This document shows positions 54,776 to 64,000 of a stretch of 64,000 nucleotides of DNA, one piece after another. The notes under the pieces were generated by a model. The model did no database searches, was not told the DNA's origin, and saw only the letters and a list, made by a program, of their open reading frames with translations. The DNA lies in NCBI GenBank assembly GCA_020431705.1, contig JAGQHQ010000001.1, positions 62,001 to 126,000 of the forward strand, given 5' to 3'. The DNA is from Candidatus Dependentiae bacterium. Its GTDB lineage: Bacteria; Babelota; Babeliae; Babelales; Vermiphilaceae. Both the position numbers and the translations under genes were made by a program. Positions within the stretch are counted from its first letter, which is position 1. Every line of letters begins with the position of its first letter.

Positions 54776-55882
54776 ATGATCTGTTTTTTGTTTAAAAAAA
54801 TACTTCTATTGGTATTTTTGGTTTTTGCTTTTAACACCTTTATCGCTTGCACTGGATTGCTATCATTTGTTCAAGAAAAATATCATCTAGTAAAAAAATC
54901 ATTCGAGATGTATAAAACAAGATCTCACCTGATACAACAATTGAAAAAACTTTATTTAGAGAAAAAATTTATTCAAAAATTACCTAGCGGTCATAGTATT
55001 GTTCGATATAAAAAAAATGTTCACCGAACAATGGTAAAAACATACCTCAAGCGCTATGCAAAGCAGTTACGCTTAAAAGAATTGTTTGGCCATAATTATA
55101 TTAATAAAGCACTCAAATTTATGGAACAAAAAAATGTTAGAACTCTCGTATATTGCATAGACAATAAACATCATATTGGTTTCCTTACCTATAGCATCAC
55201 ACCACGCAAAGCACTTTGGAATAAAGTAAACGCAAACTTTTTACTTGGTAATAAAGCAACAATTCACTTTTTCTGCATTTCTATTAGCCATCGCAACAAT
55301 GGATATGGTACCTCACTACTCAAGAGAGCATTAACATGGCTTCATGCACAAACATCTGTAGTATATGTTACCGCACAAGCACGCCATTGTGATATTGTAG
55401 CACATTATGTATTCGAGAAAGCTCATTTTAATGCATATAAAGATAAACAAACCGTTTTATATACGCATTACTTTGATAGAAACAATTATTCCTTTGATAA
55501 GAGAACACAACAAGAATACAAAGATTTATTAGAAGGCGACTTTTTTGATAATACACAAGATAGTTACTTGACAAAAAGACTACACCATCAACAGATTCAT
55601 TGTGCAACCAACAGCCCAACACAGTCCCAACAGTATAATCACCAAGTCCTCAATAGCACAACAGATGTTGAAACGTGTAGTACTTTTGAAACATTACCTG
55701 AAACAAATACCAGTACAACAATGACACTCGGCCAAGTAAATGTTTCATTTGATAATACAAAAAAACCACAAGAAAATGTTGAAGTGGATGGCTACACACC
55801 TCTGATTAATTCATGGAAAAATTGGTGGTTCGATGACGGATACAGCGGTCAATACAAGTTTTCTGATTATTATTATTGTTAA
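54776..55882 (+). CDS. Exported GNAT-family acetyltransferase
   Basis: A 368-aa protein with an N-terminal hydrophobic segment (MICFLFKKILLLVFLVFAFNTFIAC), a signal peptide or lipoprotein-like anchor with Cys near residue 25. The GNAT domain covers about 60-230: motif A CISISHRNNGYGTSLLKRAL, with the acetyl-CoA pyrophosphate-binding R173-x-x-G176-x-G178, and the later ARHCDIVAHYVFEKAHF, a GNAT motif B-like region. About 130 low-complexity Gln/Thr/Asn-rich residues follow. A signal peptide on a GNAT protein is unusual, since acetyl-CoA is cytoplasmic; this hints at delivery into a host. A GGGGGAAG SD precedes the ATG. Confidence 0.75.
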   Translation: MICFLFKKILLLVFLVFAFNTFIACTGLLSFVQEKYHLVKKSFEMYKTRSHLIQQLKKLYLEKKFIQKLPSGHSIVRYKKNVHRTMVKTYLKRYAKQLRLKELFGHNYINKALKFMEQKNVRTLVYCIDNKHHIGFLTYSITPRKALWNKVNANFLLGNKATIHFFCISISHRNNGYGTSLLKRALTWLHAQTSVVYVTAQARHCDIVAHYVFEKAHFNAYKDKQTVLYTHYFDRNNYSFDKRTQQEYKDLLEGDFFDNTQDSYLTKRLHHQQIHCATNSPTQSQQYNHQVLNSTTDVETCSTFETLPETNTSTTMTLGQVNVSFDNTKKPQENVEVDGYTPLINSWKNWWFDDGYSGQYKFSDYYYC

Positions 55883-55890
55883 ATAACGTT

Positions 55891-56241
55891 TTATTCGATG
55901 CCTTCTTCAAAAATTTCTTGACATGCCAAACATCTTGTCGCGTTGGGATACAAATTTAATCGCTTTAGTTTAATGGGCAACTCACAATCTGTACAAATGC
56001 CATACGTACCTTCTTCGATCATCTGTAGTGCTTCCAAAATACGCATATACTCTTCCCGCTTAGTGTTATGCAGCGAGCCTTTGAGTGCTTCCATTGTCGC
56101 AGAAAGAGCCTGATCTCCAGCATCTTGCACTTGCCCATCAGAGAATTTTTCTTGGTACAACTGAGTCATACCTTCTTCTAGCTCAGCTTTACGTGTAAGA
56201 AGTGCTTCTTTTATCTTCCCCAGGTCCTTGCGTGCTTCCAC
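55891..56241 (-). CDS. DksA/TraR-family zinc-finger protein
   Basis: A 116-aa protein: an N-terminal coiled coil (EALLTRKAELEEGMTQLYQEKF) and a C-terminal C4 zinc finger (C-x2-C-x17-C-x2-C; YGICTDCELPIKLKRLNLYPNATRCLACQ). Family members bind the RNA polymerase secondary channel and tune rRNA and stress transcription with ppGpp. The coiled-coil DxxDxA tip of E. coli DksA is not obvious. The start lies 53 bp inside the end of tadA. Confidence 0.85.
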   Translation of the reverse strand: MEARKDLGKIKEALLTRKAELEEGMTQLYQEKFSDGQVQDAGDQALSATMEALKGSLHNTKREEYMRILEALQMIEEGTYGICTDCELPIKLKRLNLYPNATRCLACQEIFEEGIE

Positions 56242-56725
56242 TGCTTTTCCTTTTTTGTTTAAAAAATTGCTTCAATAATTCAACTGATTTTTCCGACTGT
56301 ATGCAAACTATGGCGCTTAAAGCATCTCTCTTGTATAGCGGAAGTCCATCATCATTGTCAAGTTGATTTTGATTTGAATACCCGAACAATGGAGACGGTG
56401 CACCAAATACTACACCTTCTAGCCTGCTCAGTATAATTAAATTCATACACATAGCACAGGGCTCAAGCGTTACATAAAGCCAACATTCTTCTAAACGCCA
56501 ATCTCCCTGTACTTTACCCGCTTGCTCTATAGCAAGTATTTCTGCATGCGCAGATTGTGAACATTTGGCCATAACCTGATTATGCCCTCGCCCAATAATA
56601 TTACCCCGAACATCAACAACGACAGCCCCAATGGGTACTTCATCCTGCTTAAGCGATTTCTGGGCCTGAGTTAATGCCTCTTGCATAAAAATTGCATGTT
56701 GTTTATCACTAAATTTGCATTCCAT
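56189..56725 (-). CDS. tadA: tRNA adenosine(34) deaminase TadA
   Basis: Converts A34 to inosine in tRNA-Arg(ACG). The zinc deaminase motifs are present: HAEILAIE (catalytic Glu) and PCAMCMNLIILSR (PCxxC). The length, 178 aa, includes about 20 extra residues after the normal end (KRKSSGSTQGPGEDKRSTSYT), which is where it overlaps the dksA-like gene by 53 bp. Downstream of a divergent promoter shared with the carrier gene. Confidence 0.93.
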   Translation of the reverse strand: MECKFSDKQHAIFMQEALTQAQKSLKQDEVPIGAVVVDVRGNIIGRGHNQVMAKCSQSAHAEILAIEQAGKVQGDWRLEECWLYVTLEPCAMCMNLIILSRLEGVVFGAPSPLFGYSNQNQLDNDDGLPLYKRDALSAIVCIQSEKSVELLKQFFKQKRKSSGSTQGPGEDKRSTSYT

Positions 56726-56784
56726 TATTAAGCCGATATACTTACTCGCTAGTTAAACTATTCGTATTACATTAAAGAGAGATA

Positions 56785-57726
56785 ATGTCACTTAGATCCC
56801 TTACTTTTAGTATAAAAAAGACAATAACACTCTGCAATATAGCATTCTTTCTCTCCATTTTTTCCGTATTAGTTTCTTTGTCTTTACATGCTATGGAACA
56901 AGACATAAAAAAAGAAATATGGTTCACAGAACAATTCAAAGAAATTTCTGCAGGTACATTTGCAGGTTGCTTGACTGCAGTAATTGATCAACCAGGCATT
57001 GCAACAAAGAATGCTAAACAACGGGGAATAACTTCACTTACTCATTATTTTTCAAAAAATCCCTTACTTTTCTTTGAAGGATTAATAATCAACATGGCCA
57101 GCATTGGTCCAATAACCGGCCTGCAGGTATGTGCAGATAGCATACTCTCTAATATCTTTAATCCCCAAACACTCTTTGGGCAAGGTATGAGTGCATCTGG
57201 AGGTGGCAGCATTGCAAGTTTTATAGCTGGTCCAGTAGAAAACATTATACTCCAGCAACAACAGGTTCTAGAATATCACTCAAAACATATCGGCCCTATA
57301 CAAGCAACAAAAAATGTTATTAATACATATGGCTGGAAGGGATTGTTCAGGGGATTAGAGTCAACAATACTACGCGATGGCCCATATACTGCAAGCTATC
57401 TGGTACTTACACCTTACTTTGCATCATTGGCAAAAAAATATACCGCAATCAAACATGATCTAGTAACAATTTTGACTGGTGGATCAACAGCAGGTATACT
57501 TGCAGCAGTTGCAACTCAACCATTTGATGTAATAAAAACAAAATTACAAACAAACCTACGCGGTGATACATATCCTAATTTTTTTTCTACAGTAAAAGCA
57601 GTTTATACACAACGTGGACTAACTGGTTTTTTTGATGGATTAATTGGCAGAGGAATTAGGACCATAAATGGCACAACTGCTACATATTTTGTTTATATAA
57701 AGACAAAGGCACTTTTATCTCCATAA
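56785..57726 (+). CDS. Mitochondrial carrier family (SLC25-type) homologue
   Basis: A 313-aa protein with three repeats of about 80-90 residues characteristic of the mitochondrial carrier family. The signature PX[D/E]XX[K/R] is exact in repeat 3 (QP246-FD248-VIK251-TKLQ). It is partial in repeat 1 (DQP70-GIATK75) and repeat 2 (GP150-VE152). Each is followed by the second-helix block, best seen as YGWKGLFRGLESTILRDGPYTASYLV and RGLTGFFDGLIGRGIRTINGTTATYF, matching G-x-x-G-l-y-r-G. The first 35 residues look like a signal peptide ending SLSLHAMEQ. It could be a host-acquired carrier sent to host mitochondria or kept in the bacterial membrane. AGAGAG precedes the ATG. Confidence 0.88.
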   Translation: MSLRSLTFSIKKTITLCNIAFFLSIFSVLVSLSLHAMEQDIKKEIWFTEQFKEISAGTFAGCLTAVIDQPGIATKNAKQRGITSLTHYFSKNPLLFFEGLIINMASIGPITGLQVCADSILSNIFNPQTLFGQGMSASGGGSIASFIAGPVENIILQQQQVLEYHSKHIGPIQATKNVINTYGWKGLFRGLESTILRDGPYTASYLVLTPYFASLAKKYTAIKHDLVTILTGGSTAGILAAVATQPFDVIKTKLQTNLRGDTYPNFFSTVKAVYTQRGLTGFFDGLIGRGIRTINGTTATYFVYIKTKALLSP

Positions 57727-57849
57727 AAAATTGACAATAAACATTGCATTTTCAACGAAATTATAAACAAAAAACACAAGTTGTACCAAACAACAATCAA
57801 ATCATCTGGCATGACGTGCAAAAAGTAGCTTTTTGGGCTACACTTATAG

Positions 57850-60354
<2,505 letters not shown>

Positions 60355-60396
60355 ATTTCTCTAAAAAATAATATTTTTGAGAAAAACCACGGATTT

Positions 60397-60427
60397 TTGA
60401 TACCAAAGCATTATTTTGTGCTATACT
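60397..60427 (+). promoter_or_regulatory. Possible promoter for tilS, placing the start at the transcript end
   Basis: TTGATA at 60397-60402, a 19-bp spacer and TATACT at 60422-60427. Transcription would begin at about 60433-60434, which is the tilS ATG, and no SD is seen. This fits a leaderless mRNA. Confidence 0.4.
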
Positions 60428-60433
60428 TCCAAC

Positions 60434-61447
60434 ATGGGGACACAAAAAAAAACATTTGCAAAAAATGGTAATTACATCAAAGATATTCACAATTTTATTG
60501 CGAAAGAACAGTTGATTCATCATGGGTCAACTGTTCTTTTAGGCCTCTCTGGTGGCCCTGACTCTATTTTTTTGCTACATGTTCTAGTCCAATATCAAAA
60601 AGACACTTCATTTAAACTTGTTGCCGCACATCTTGACCACGAATGGCGAGATAATTCTGCCGTAGACGCTCAATTTTGCCAACAAACGTGTGAGAAGCTC
60701 GGAGTGCCGCTGATTAGTCAAAAAATGTCTGAAATTAAATTTGATCGTAAATTTGATGGCTCTCGTGAAAGCTCTGCACGGCATATTCGTCGTTATTATT
60801 TTGAATCTATAATTCAAAATAAAGCAAAAGCTCATATTGCCCTGGCCCATCATGCACAAGATCAGCAAGAAACTTTTTTTATTCGCCTGTTGCGTGGTGC
60901 AAGTTTGAGCGGGCTGACCAGTATGAGTATGCAAGATGGATTGTACATCAGGCCATTATTACACATACATAAAAAAGATATATTAGAATATCTAAATACA
61001 CACAATATCGCTTATCTGACAGACCCAACAAACAAATCTAATACGTTTTTACGCAATAGAATTCGCAATCATGTTATTCCCGCGTTGCAAAAAGCTGATA
61101 ATCGTTTTGATAACAACTTTGCAATTATGCTCAAACGATTACAAGATACTGAGCTATTCTTACAACAACTTACAGCAAAAACGTTTAAAGATCTTATACA
61201 GCACAAAGAAGGTGCTTCACATATAAACCTAAACCTAAATAAATTATTTGCCTTAAATAGAGTAATGCAACATCGGGTAATTCTTTATTGGCTGTGTACA
61301 GAACAAGTCAGTTTTGTGCCAACAGAATCTTTATTTAATGAAATTCTACGCTTTTTAAAACAACCAGGAAACAATATTCATTATGTACATTCCACCTGGG
61401 CCATTAATAAAAAAAAACAATGCGCAGAAATTATTTTCACTCCTTAG
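60434..61447 (+). CDS. tilS: tRNA(Ile)-lysidine synthase
   Basis: Makes lysidine at C34 of tRNA-Ile(CAU), converting its identity from Met to Ile. The PP-loop SGGPDSIFLLHVL near the start binds ATP, followed by HLDHEWRDNSAVDAQFC, ARHIRRYYF and HHAQDQQETFFIRLLRG. At 337 aa it lacks much of the longer C-terminal domain of E. coli TilS (432), as in many compact bacteria. ATG 60434 is chosen over TTG 60416. Confidence 0.93.
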   Translation: MGTQKKTFAKNGNYIKDIHNFIAKEQLIHHGSTVLLGLSGGPDSIFLLHVLVQYQKDTSFKLVAAHLDHEWRDNSAVDAQFCQQTCEKLGVPLISQKMSEIKFDRKFDGSRESSARHIRRYYFESIIQNKAKAHIALAHHAQDQQETFFIRLLRGASLSGLTSMSMQDGLYIRPLLHIHKKDILEYLNTHNIAYLTDPTNKSNTFLRNRIRNHVIPALQKADNRFDNNFAIMLKRLQDTELFLQQLTAKTFKDLIQHKEGASHINLNLNKLFALNRVMQHRVILYWLCTEQVSFVPTESLFNEILRFLKQPGNNIHYVHSTWAINKKKQCAEIIFTP

Positions 61448-61541
61448 AAAAACATATAATCATTTTTATTGTTGCGCATAATTGAGTAGACTATACCCAG
61501 TTAATCAATAATAATATTGAATAAAAAAGTTGGGAGTAACA

Positions 61542-62489
61542 GTGGAAAACACTGTATCACGCAGTAAAAAAATAAGTATCGCGTTATTTTCTCTTGCGCT
61601 GCATATGATGCTATTTTTACTTCTTTTTGTATCGCTAACAGACCCAACGACACGTAAGCAGTTGTTACAAAGACAACGAATAGAACTATTAAAGAAACTT
61701 GCACAGGTACCAAAGCAAAAATTTAAATGGGCAGCTACTAAGGCACGTGCATCACAATTTGGTGCACCAGTTGTATTTGCTAATCCTACCCAACAACAAC
61801 AAACCACCTACGAAAAAAAATCTGGTGCTACTCAAAAACAAACACAACTGATACAAAAAATAGCTCTACAACAAACTGAACAAAAAAAGATTACTAAGGA
61901 AAAAATCATTAAAGAAGGAAAAGTAGATAAGCCTCAAAAACAAGAAATACAGCCCAAACTAGTAAAAAAAGATACAATACAACAAGTAGTTCAAAAAGAA
62001 ACAATACCAAAACCCCTGCTAAAGCCAGAGCTCCAGAAACCGAAAACAAGTCTCACCCTTGCACAGATAACTAAAGGATTTTTAGAGCAAATAAAAGGTA
62101 AAGGTGATCATACCGTTACTATGCATGGTGATAAAAACAGACTACCCACTGATGAGCAACTCAAACATGAACGTTATTTGCAAAGACTGCAATGGTGCCT
62201 ACAAAATTCTATGAAAATTCATCAAGGCAAATATACACCTCACCAATCGGTCAAAACCAGCCTTGATATGTTTATTGCTCTCGATAAAGATGGTAAATTA
62301 ACAGAACTAACATTATTGCGCTCATCTGGCATTGCTCAACTTGATGAATTTATGCTCTTTGCCTTTCAAGATGCTAGCAGCAGTTTCCCACCCGTTCCTG
62401 AGTTTTTCAAAAAAGAGCTTTACAGCATTATTTTTACAGTAAAAGTTAATGAGATGCCACAGCCTGGCTTTAGGTTATTTATGCAATAA
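61542..62489 (+). CDS. Second TonB/TolA-like energy-transducer protein
   Basis: A 315-aa protein: one N-terminal membrane helix (ISIALFSLALHMMLFLLLFVSL), a long Lys/Gln/Pro-rich periplasmic arm (KPQKQEIQPKLVKKDTIQQ ... PKPLLKPELQKPK) and a C-terminal TonB-like fold (KTSLDMFIALDKDGKLTELTLLRSSGIAQLDEFMLFAFQDASSSFPPVPEF). It differs from the tolA gene in this window. No ExbB/ExbD genes are adjacent, so it may use TolQR or unlinked partners. GTG 61542 has GGGAG 5 bases upstream and is preferred to TTG 61530. Confidence 0.8.
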   Translation: MENTVSRSKKISIALFSLALHMMLFLLLFVSLTDPTTRKQLLQRQRIELLKKLAQVPKQKFKWAATKARASQFGAPVVFANPTQQQQTTYEKKSGATQKQTQLIQKIALQQTEQKKITKEKIIKEGKVDKPQKQEIQPKLVKKDTIQQVVQKETIPKPLLKPELQKPKTSLTLAQITKGFLEQIKGKGDHTVTMHGDKNRLPTDEQLKHERYLQRLQWCLQNSMKIHQGKYTPHQSVKTSLDMFIALDKDGKLTELTLLRSSGIAQLDEFMLFAFQDASSSFPPVPEFFKKELYSIIFTVKVNEMPQPGFRLFMQ

Positions 62490-62599
62490 CTCATGGATTT
62501 GCTCCATTGAACAACTTAATTTCAAAATACTTCACGCTTGCTTAATAAATGTGTTAGAGTCCACAAAAATAACAGTTATACTTTATGAATGGAGACGCA

Positions 62600-63148
62600 A
62601 TGCAACAGCCATTTCTCTTCTATATCATTTTTTTATTTTTAGTTATCGTCCGGTTTATCAATACAGCAGACAACTTTACCATTACGCTTGAGCCCACATG
62701 GAAAAACCTTGAACAACGCAAAACAAAAAATATACGTAAGTTTGGAGGTAAGTGGATTCTTGCTGGCAGTATTACATTCAAAAAGAAAGCAAAGGATACT
62801 GTCACACTAGGTAAAATATATTTACAATGGCATGGCCCAACATTAGAGAATGTTGTTGGCTCTTTATATAAAAAAAAACCAGATAAAGACTTTTTACCTA
62901 TTGAAGAAAACATACTTACAGATGGTAAATGGAACAAAAAAAAGCAAACATTAATGTTTAATTTTCCCTCCTATGAATATTTAGGTGCAGTCAATACGTT
63001 TTATGTAGTTCTTACCATCCCACCAGACCGAGAACATCATCTTAAAAACGGGCATTTCTCTTTAGAAAAACGATGCCTTCCTGGCCCTTATAGAGAATGC
63101 ATTTATAATAATAAACTTGCATTCAATAAGAATCTATTCCAAGATTAA
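62600..63148 (+). CDS. Exported or membrane-anchored protein of unknown function (182 aa)
   Basis: No family recognised. There is a hydrophobic N-terminus (QQPFLFYIIFLFLVIVRFI), then a soluble mostly beta-strand domain (GKWILAGSITFKKKAKDTVTLGKIYLQWHGP). Two cysteines lie near the C-terminus (KRCLPGPYRECIY). Start ATG 62600 has GGAG 5 bases upstream and is preferred to the ATG at 62585, which precedes that SD. A terminator follows. Confidence 0.65.
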   Translation: MQQPFLFYIIFLFLVIVRFINTADNFTITLEPTWKNLEQRKTKNIRKFGGKWILAGSITFKKKAKDTVTLGKIYLQWHGPTLENVVGSLYKKKPDKDFLPIEENILTDGKWNKKKQTLMFNFPSYEYLGAVNTFYVVLTIPPDREHHLKNGHFSLEKRCLPGPYRECIYNNKLAFNKNLFQD

Positions 63149-63163
63149 AATCTTAAAATAAAA

Positions 63164-63191
63164 AAAGCCTGTGCAAAAGCAGGCTTTCTTT
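63164..63191 (+). terminator. Terminator after the 62600 gene
   Basis: The stem AAAGCCTG (63164-63171) pairs with CAGGCTTT (63180-63187), with an 8-base loop and a T-rich tail, 15 bases after the stop codon. Confidence 0.75.
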
Positions 63192-63265
63192 ATGCACTAG
63201 ACATTTACTGCTATCCATTTTATAACTAGGCCAACAAAAGAGAGTACATCAAGCAGGAGAGTCAT

Positions 63266-64000
63266 GTGGCAGAAATTGTTATTATTGGTACAGGTCCAAC
63301 CGGACTTTCAGCAGCCTATCATTTAGAACAATTAGGCTTTACCGACTACATACTTTTTGAAAAAGAGTCAAGCGTTGGTGGTTTGTGCCGCTCTGTATAT
63401 CAAGATGGCTTTACATTTGATTATACCGGTCATTTTTTACATATTAATGACGATTATGTGCGCTCATTTATTACTAATCTCATTGGTCTAGAACATTTTA
63501 ATACCATCACACGTCAATCATTTATTTATTCACGTGGTGTTTATACTAACTATCCGTTTCAAATAAATTTATTTGGTTTACCACATAATGTAATAGCAGA
63601 CTGCATTGAGGGATACATCGCACGGGATCAAAGCAAGCATTGCACAACAGACTCATTTGCAGACTGGGTTAACAAATGTTTCGGGCCTGGATTTGCTAAA
63701 CATTTTTTTACCCCATATCAAACAAAAATTTTTGCCTACGACATTCGCAAAATATCTGCTAGCTGGACGGGTCGCTTCGTACCAAAAACATCACTCAGGG
63801 AAATTATCTGCGGTGCATTATGCGCACCAGAAAAATCATCTATCGGCTACAATGCACAATTTTTATACCCCTTGCACGGCGGTATCCAATCATGGCTTGA
63901 AAAAGTTGCTCAACACATTAAACAACCTATACAACTTAATACGCGTGTTACACATGTTGACTTAAAAGAAAAAGCTGTACACTTACACAATGGCCATATC
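63266..64000 (+). CDS. FAD-dependent oxidoreductase, UDP-galactopyranose-mutase/protoporphyrinogen-oxidase-like (partial)
   Basis: The frame runs off the window end, so only the first 245 codons are visible. It begins with the GTG at 63266, GGAG 6 bases upstream; the ATG 2 bases upstream is out of frame. The dinucleotide-binding motif IVIIGTGPTGLSAAYHLEQLG and the following E-K-E-S-S-V-G-G-L-C are of the flavoprotein monooxygenase/amine-oxidase type. YTGHFLHINDDYV and YPFQINLFGLP resemble UDP-galactopyranose mutase or sugar-nucleotide mutase-like proteins used in surface polysaccharides. Substrate not assignable without the rest. Confidence 0.75.
   Translation, partial: MAEIVIIGTGPTGLSAAYHLEQLGFTDYILFEKESSVGGLCRSVYQDGFTFDYTGHFLHINDDYVRSFITNLIGLEHFNTITRQSFIYSRGVYTNYPFQINLFGLPHNVIADCIEGYIARDQSKHCTTDSFADWVNKCFGPGFAKHFFTPYQTKIFAYDIRKISASWTGRFVPKTSLREIICGALCAPEKSSIGYNAQFLYPLHGGIQSWLEKVAQHIKQPIQLNTRVTHVDLKEKAVHLHNGHI

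Overview
The window is an AT-rich, densely packed bacterial chromosome segment using the standard bacterial code. Its gene families point to a Gram-negative intracellular bacterium of protists, most likely Candidatus Dependentiae (TM6/Babeliae). This placement is an inference: the window has no 16S or 23S rRNA gene. The evidence is two NTT-type ATP/ADP translocases (energy parasitism), a Tol envelope system, a mitochondrial-carrier-family protein, two tandem cytosolic-phospholipase-A2-like enzymes, and a string of exported proteins with no recognisable bacterial relatives. No biosynthetic operons for amino acids, nucleotides or cofactors are visible.

Layout: 0-2 kb carries rnpA-yidD and a convergent PIN-PhoH ATPase. 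2-6 kb has a VOC protein, a ThrRS without a TGS domain, an exported orphan, endonuclease III and an unreported-looking 38-aa membrane peptide. 6-12 kb has a membrane-anchored degenerate sigma-54-activator-like regulator, a Xer recombinase and PBP2. 12-19 kb is a minus-strand housekeeping run: S20, L28, inositol-phosphatase family, FtsH, and tolB-tolA-tolR-tolQ. 19-25 kb has an exported putative cysteine protease (Cys/His/Asp, a Cys-rich insert and two MIU-like helices), a CCA-adding/poly(A) polymerase family enzyme, a DUF4097-like protein and DsbD. 25-30 kb has HPF, Der, DnaX (with a probable frameshift site that would make a gamma subunit), SRP RNA, tRNA-Ser(GGA) and S2. 30-34 kb holds the two NTT translocases. 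34-39 kb has Lon, Cmk and RecJ. 39-44 kb has an exported orphan and the tandem cPLA2-like pair. 44-53 kb has LysRS, an orphan, SOD, an FtsB/DivIC-like protein, a C-terminal processing protease, an ATP-grasp enzyme and GlmS. 53-58 kb has an exported Cys-rich orphan, S9, an exported GNAT acetyltransferase, DksA/TraR-like, TadA and the mitochondrial carrier homologue. 58-64 kb has GyrB, TilS, a second TonB/TolA-like protein, an exported orphan and a partial FAD oxidoreductase/UGM-like gene.

How it fits together: core information-processing and envelope genes lie in short co-directional runs, mostly on the minus strand. Many accessory, exported or eukaryote-like genes are single plus-strand units with their own Shine-Dalgarno (SD) and often their own terminator. 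NTT translocases, the carrier homologue, phospholipases and the putative ubiquitin-directed protease form a plausible host-interaction set: nucleotide import, organelle or membrane targeting, host-membrane lysis and ubiquitin editing. DsbD and the Cys-rich exported proteins suggest an oxidising periplasm. Gene calls rest on motif recognition by eye; no database search was run.
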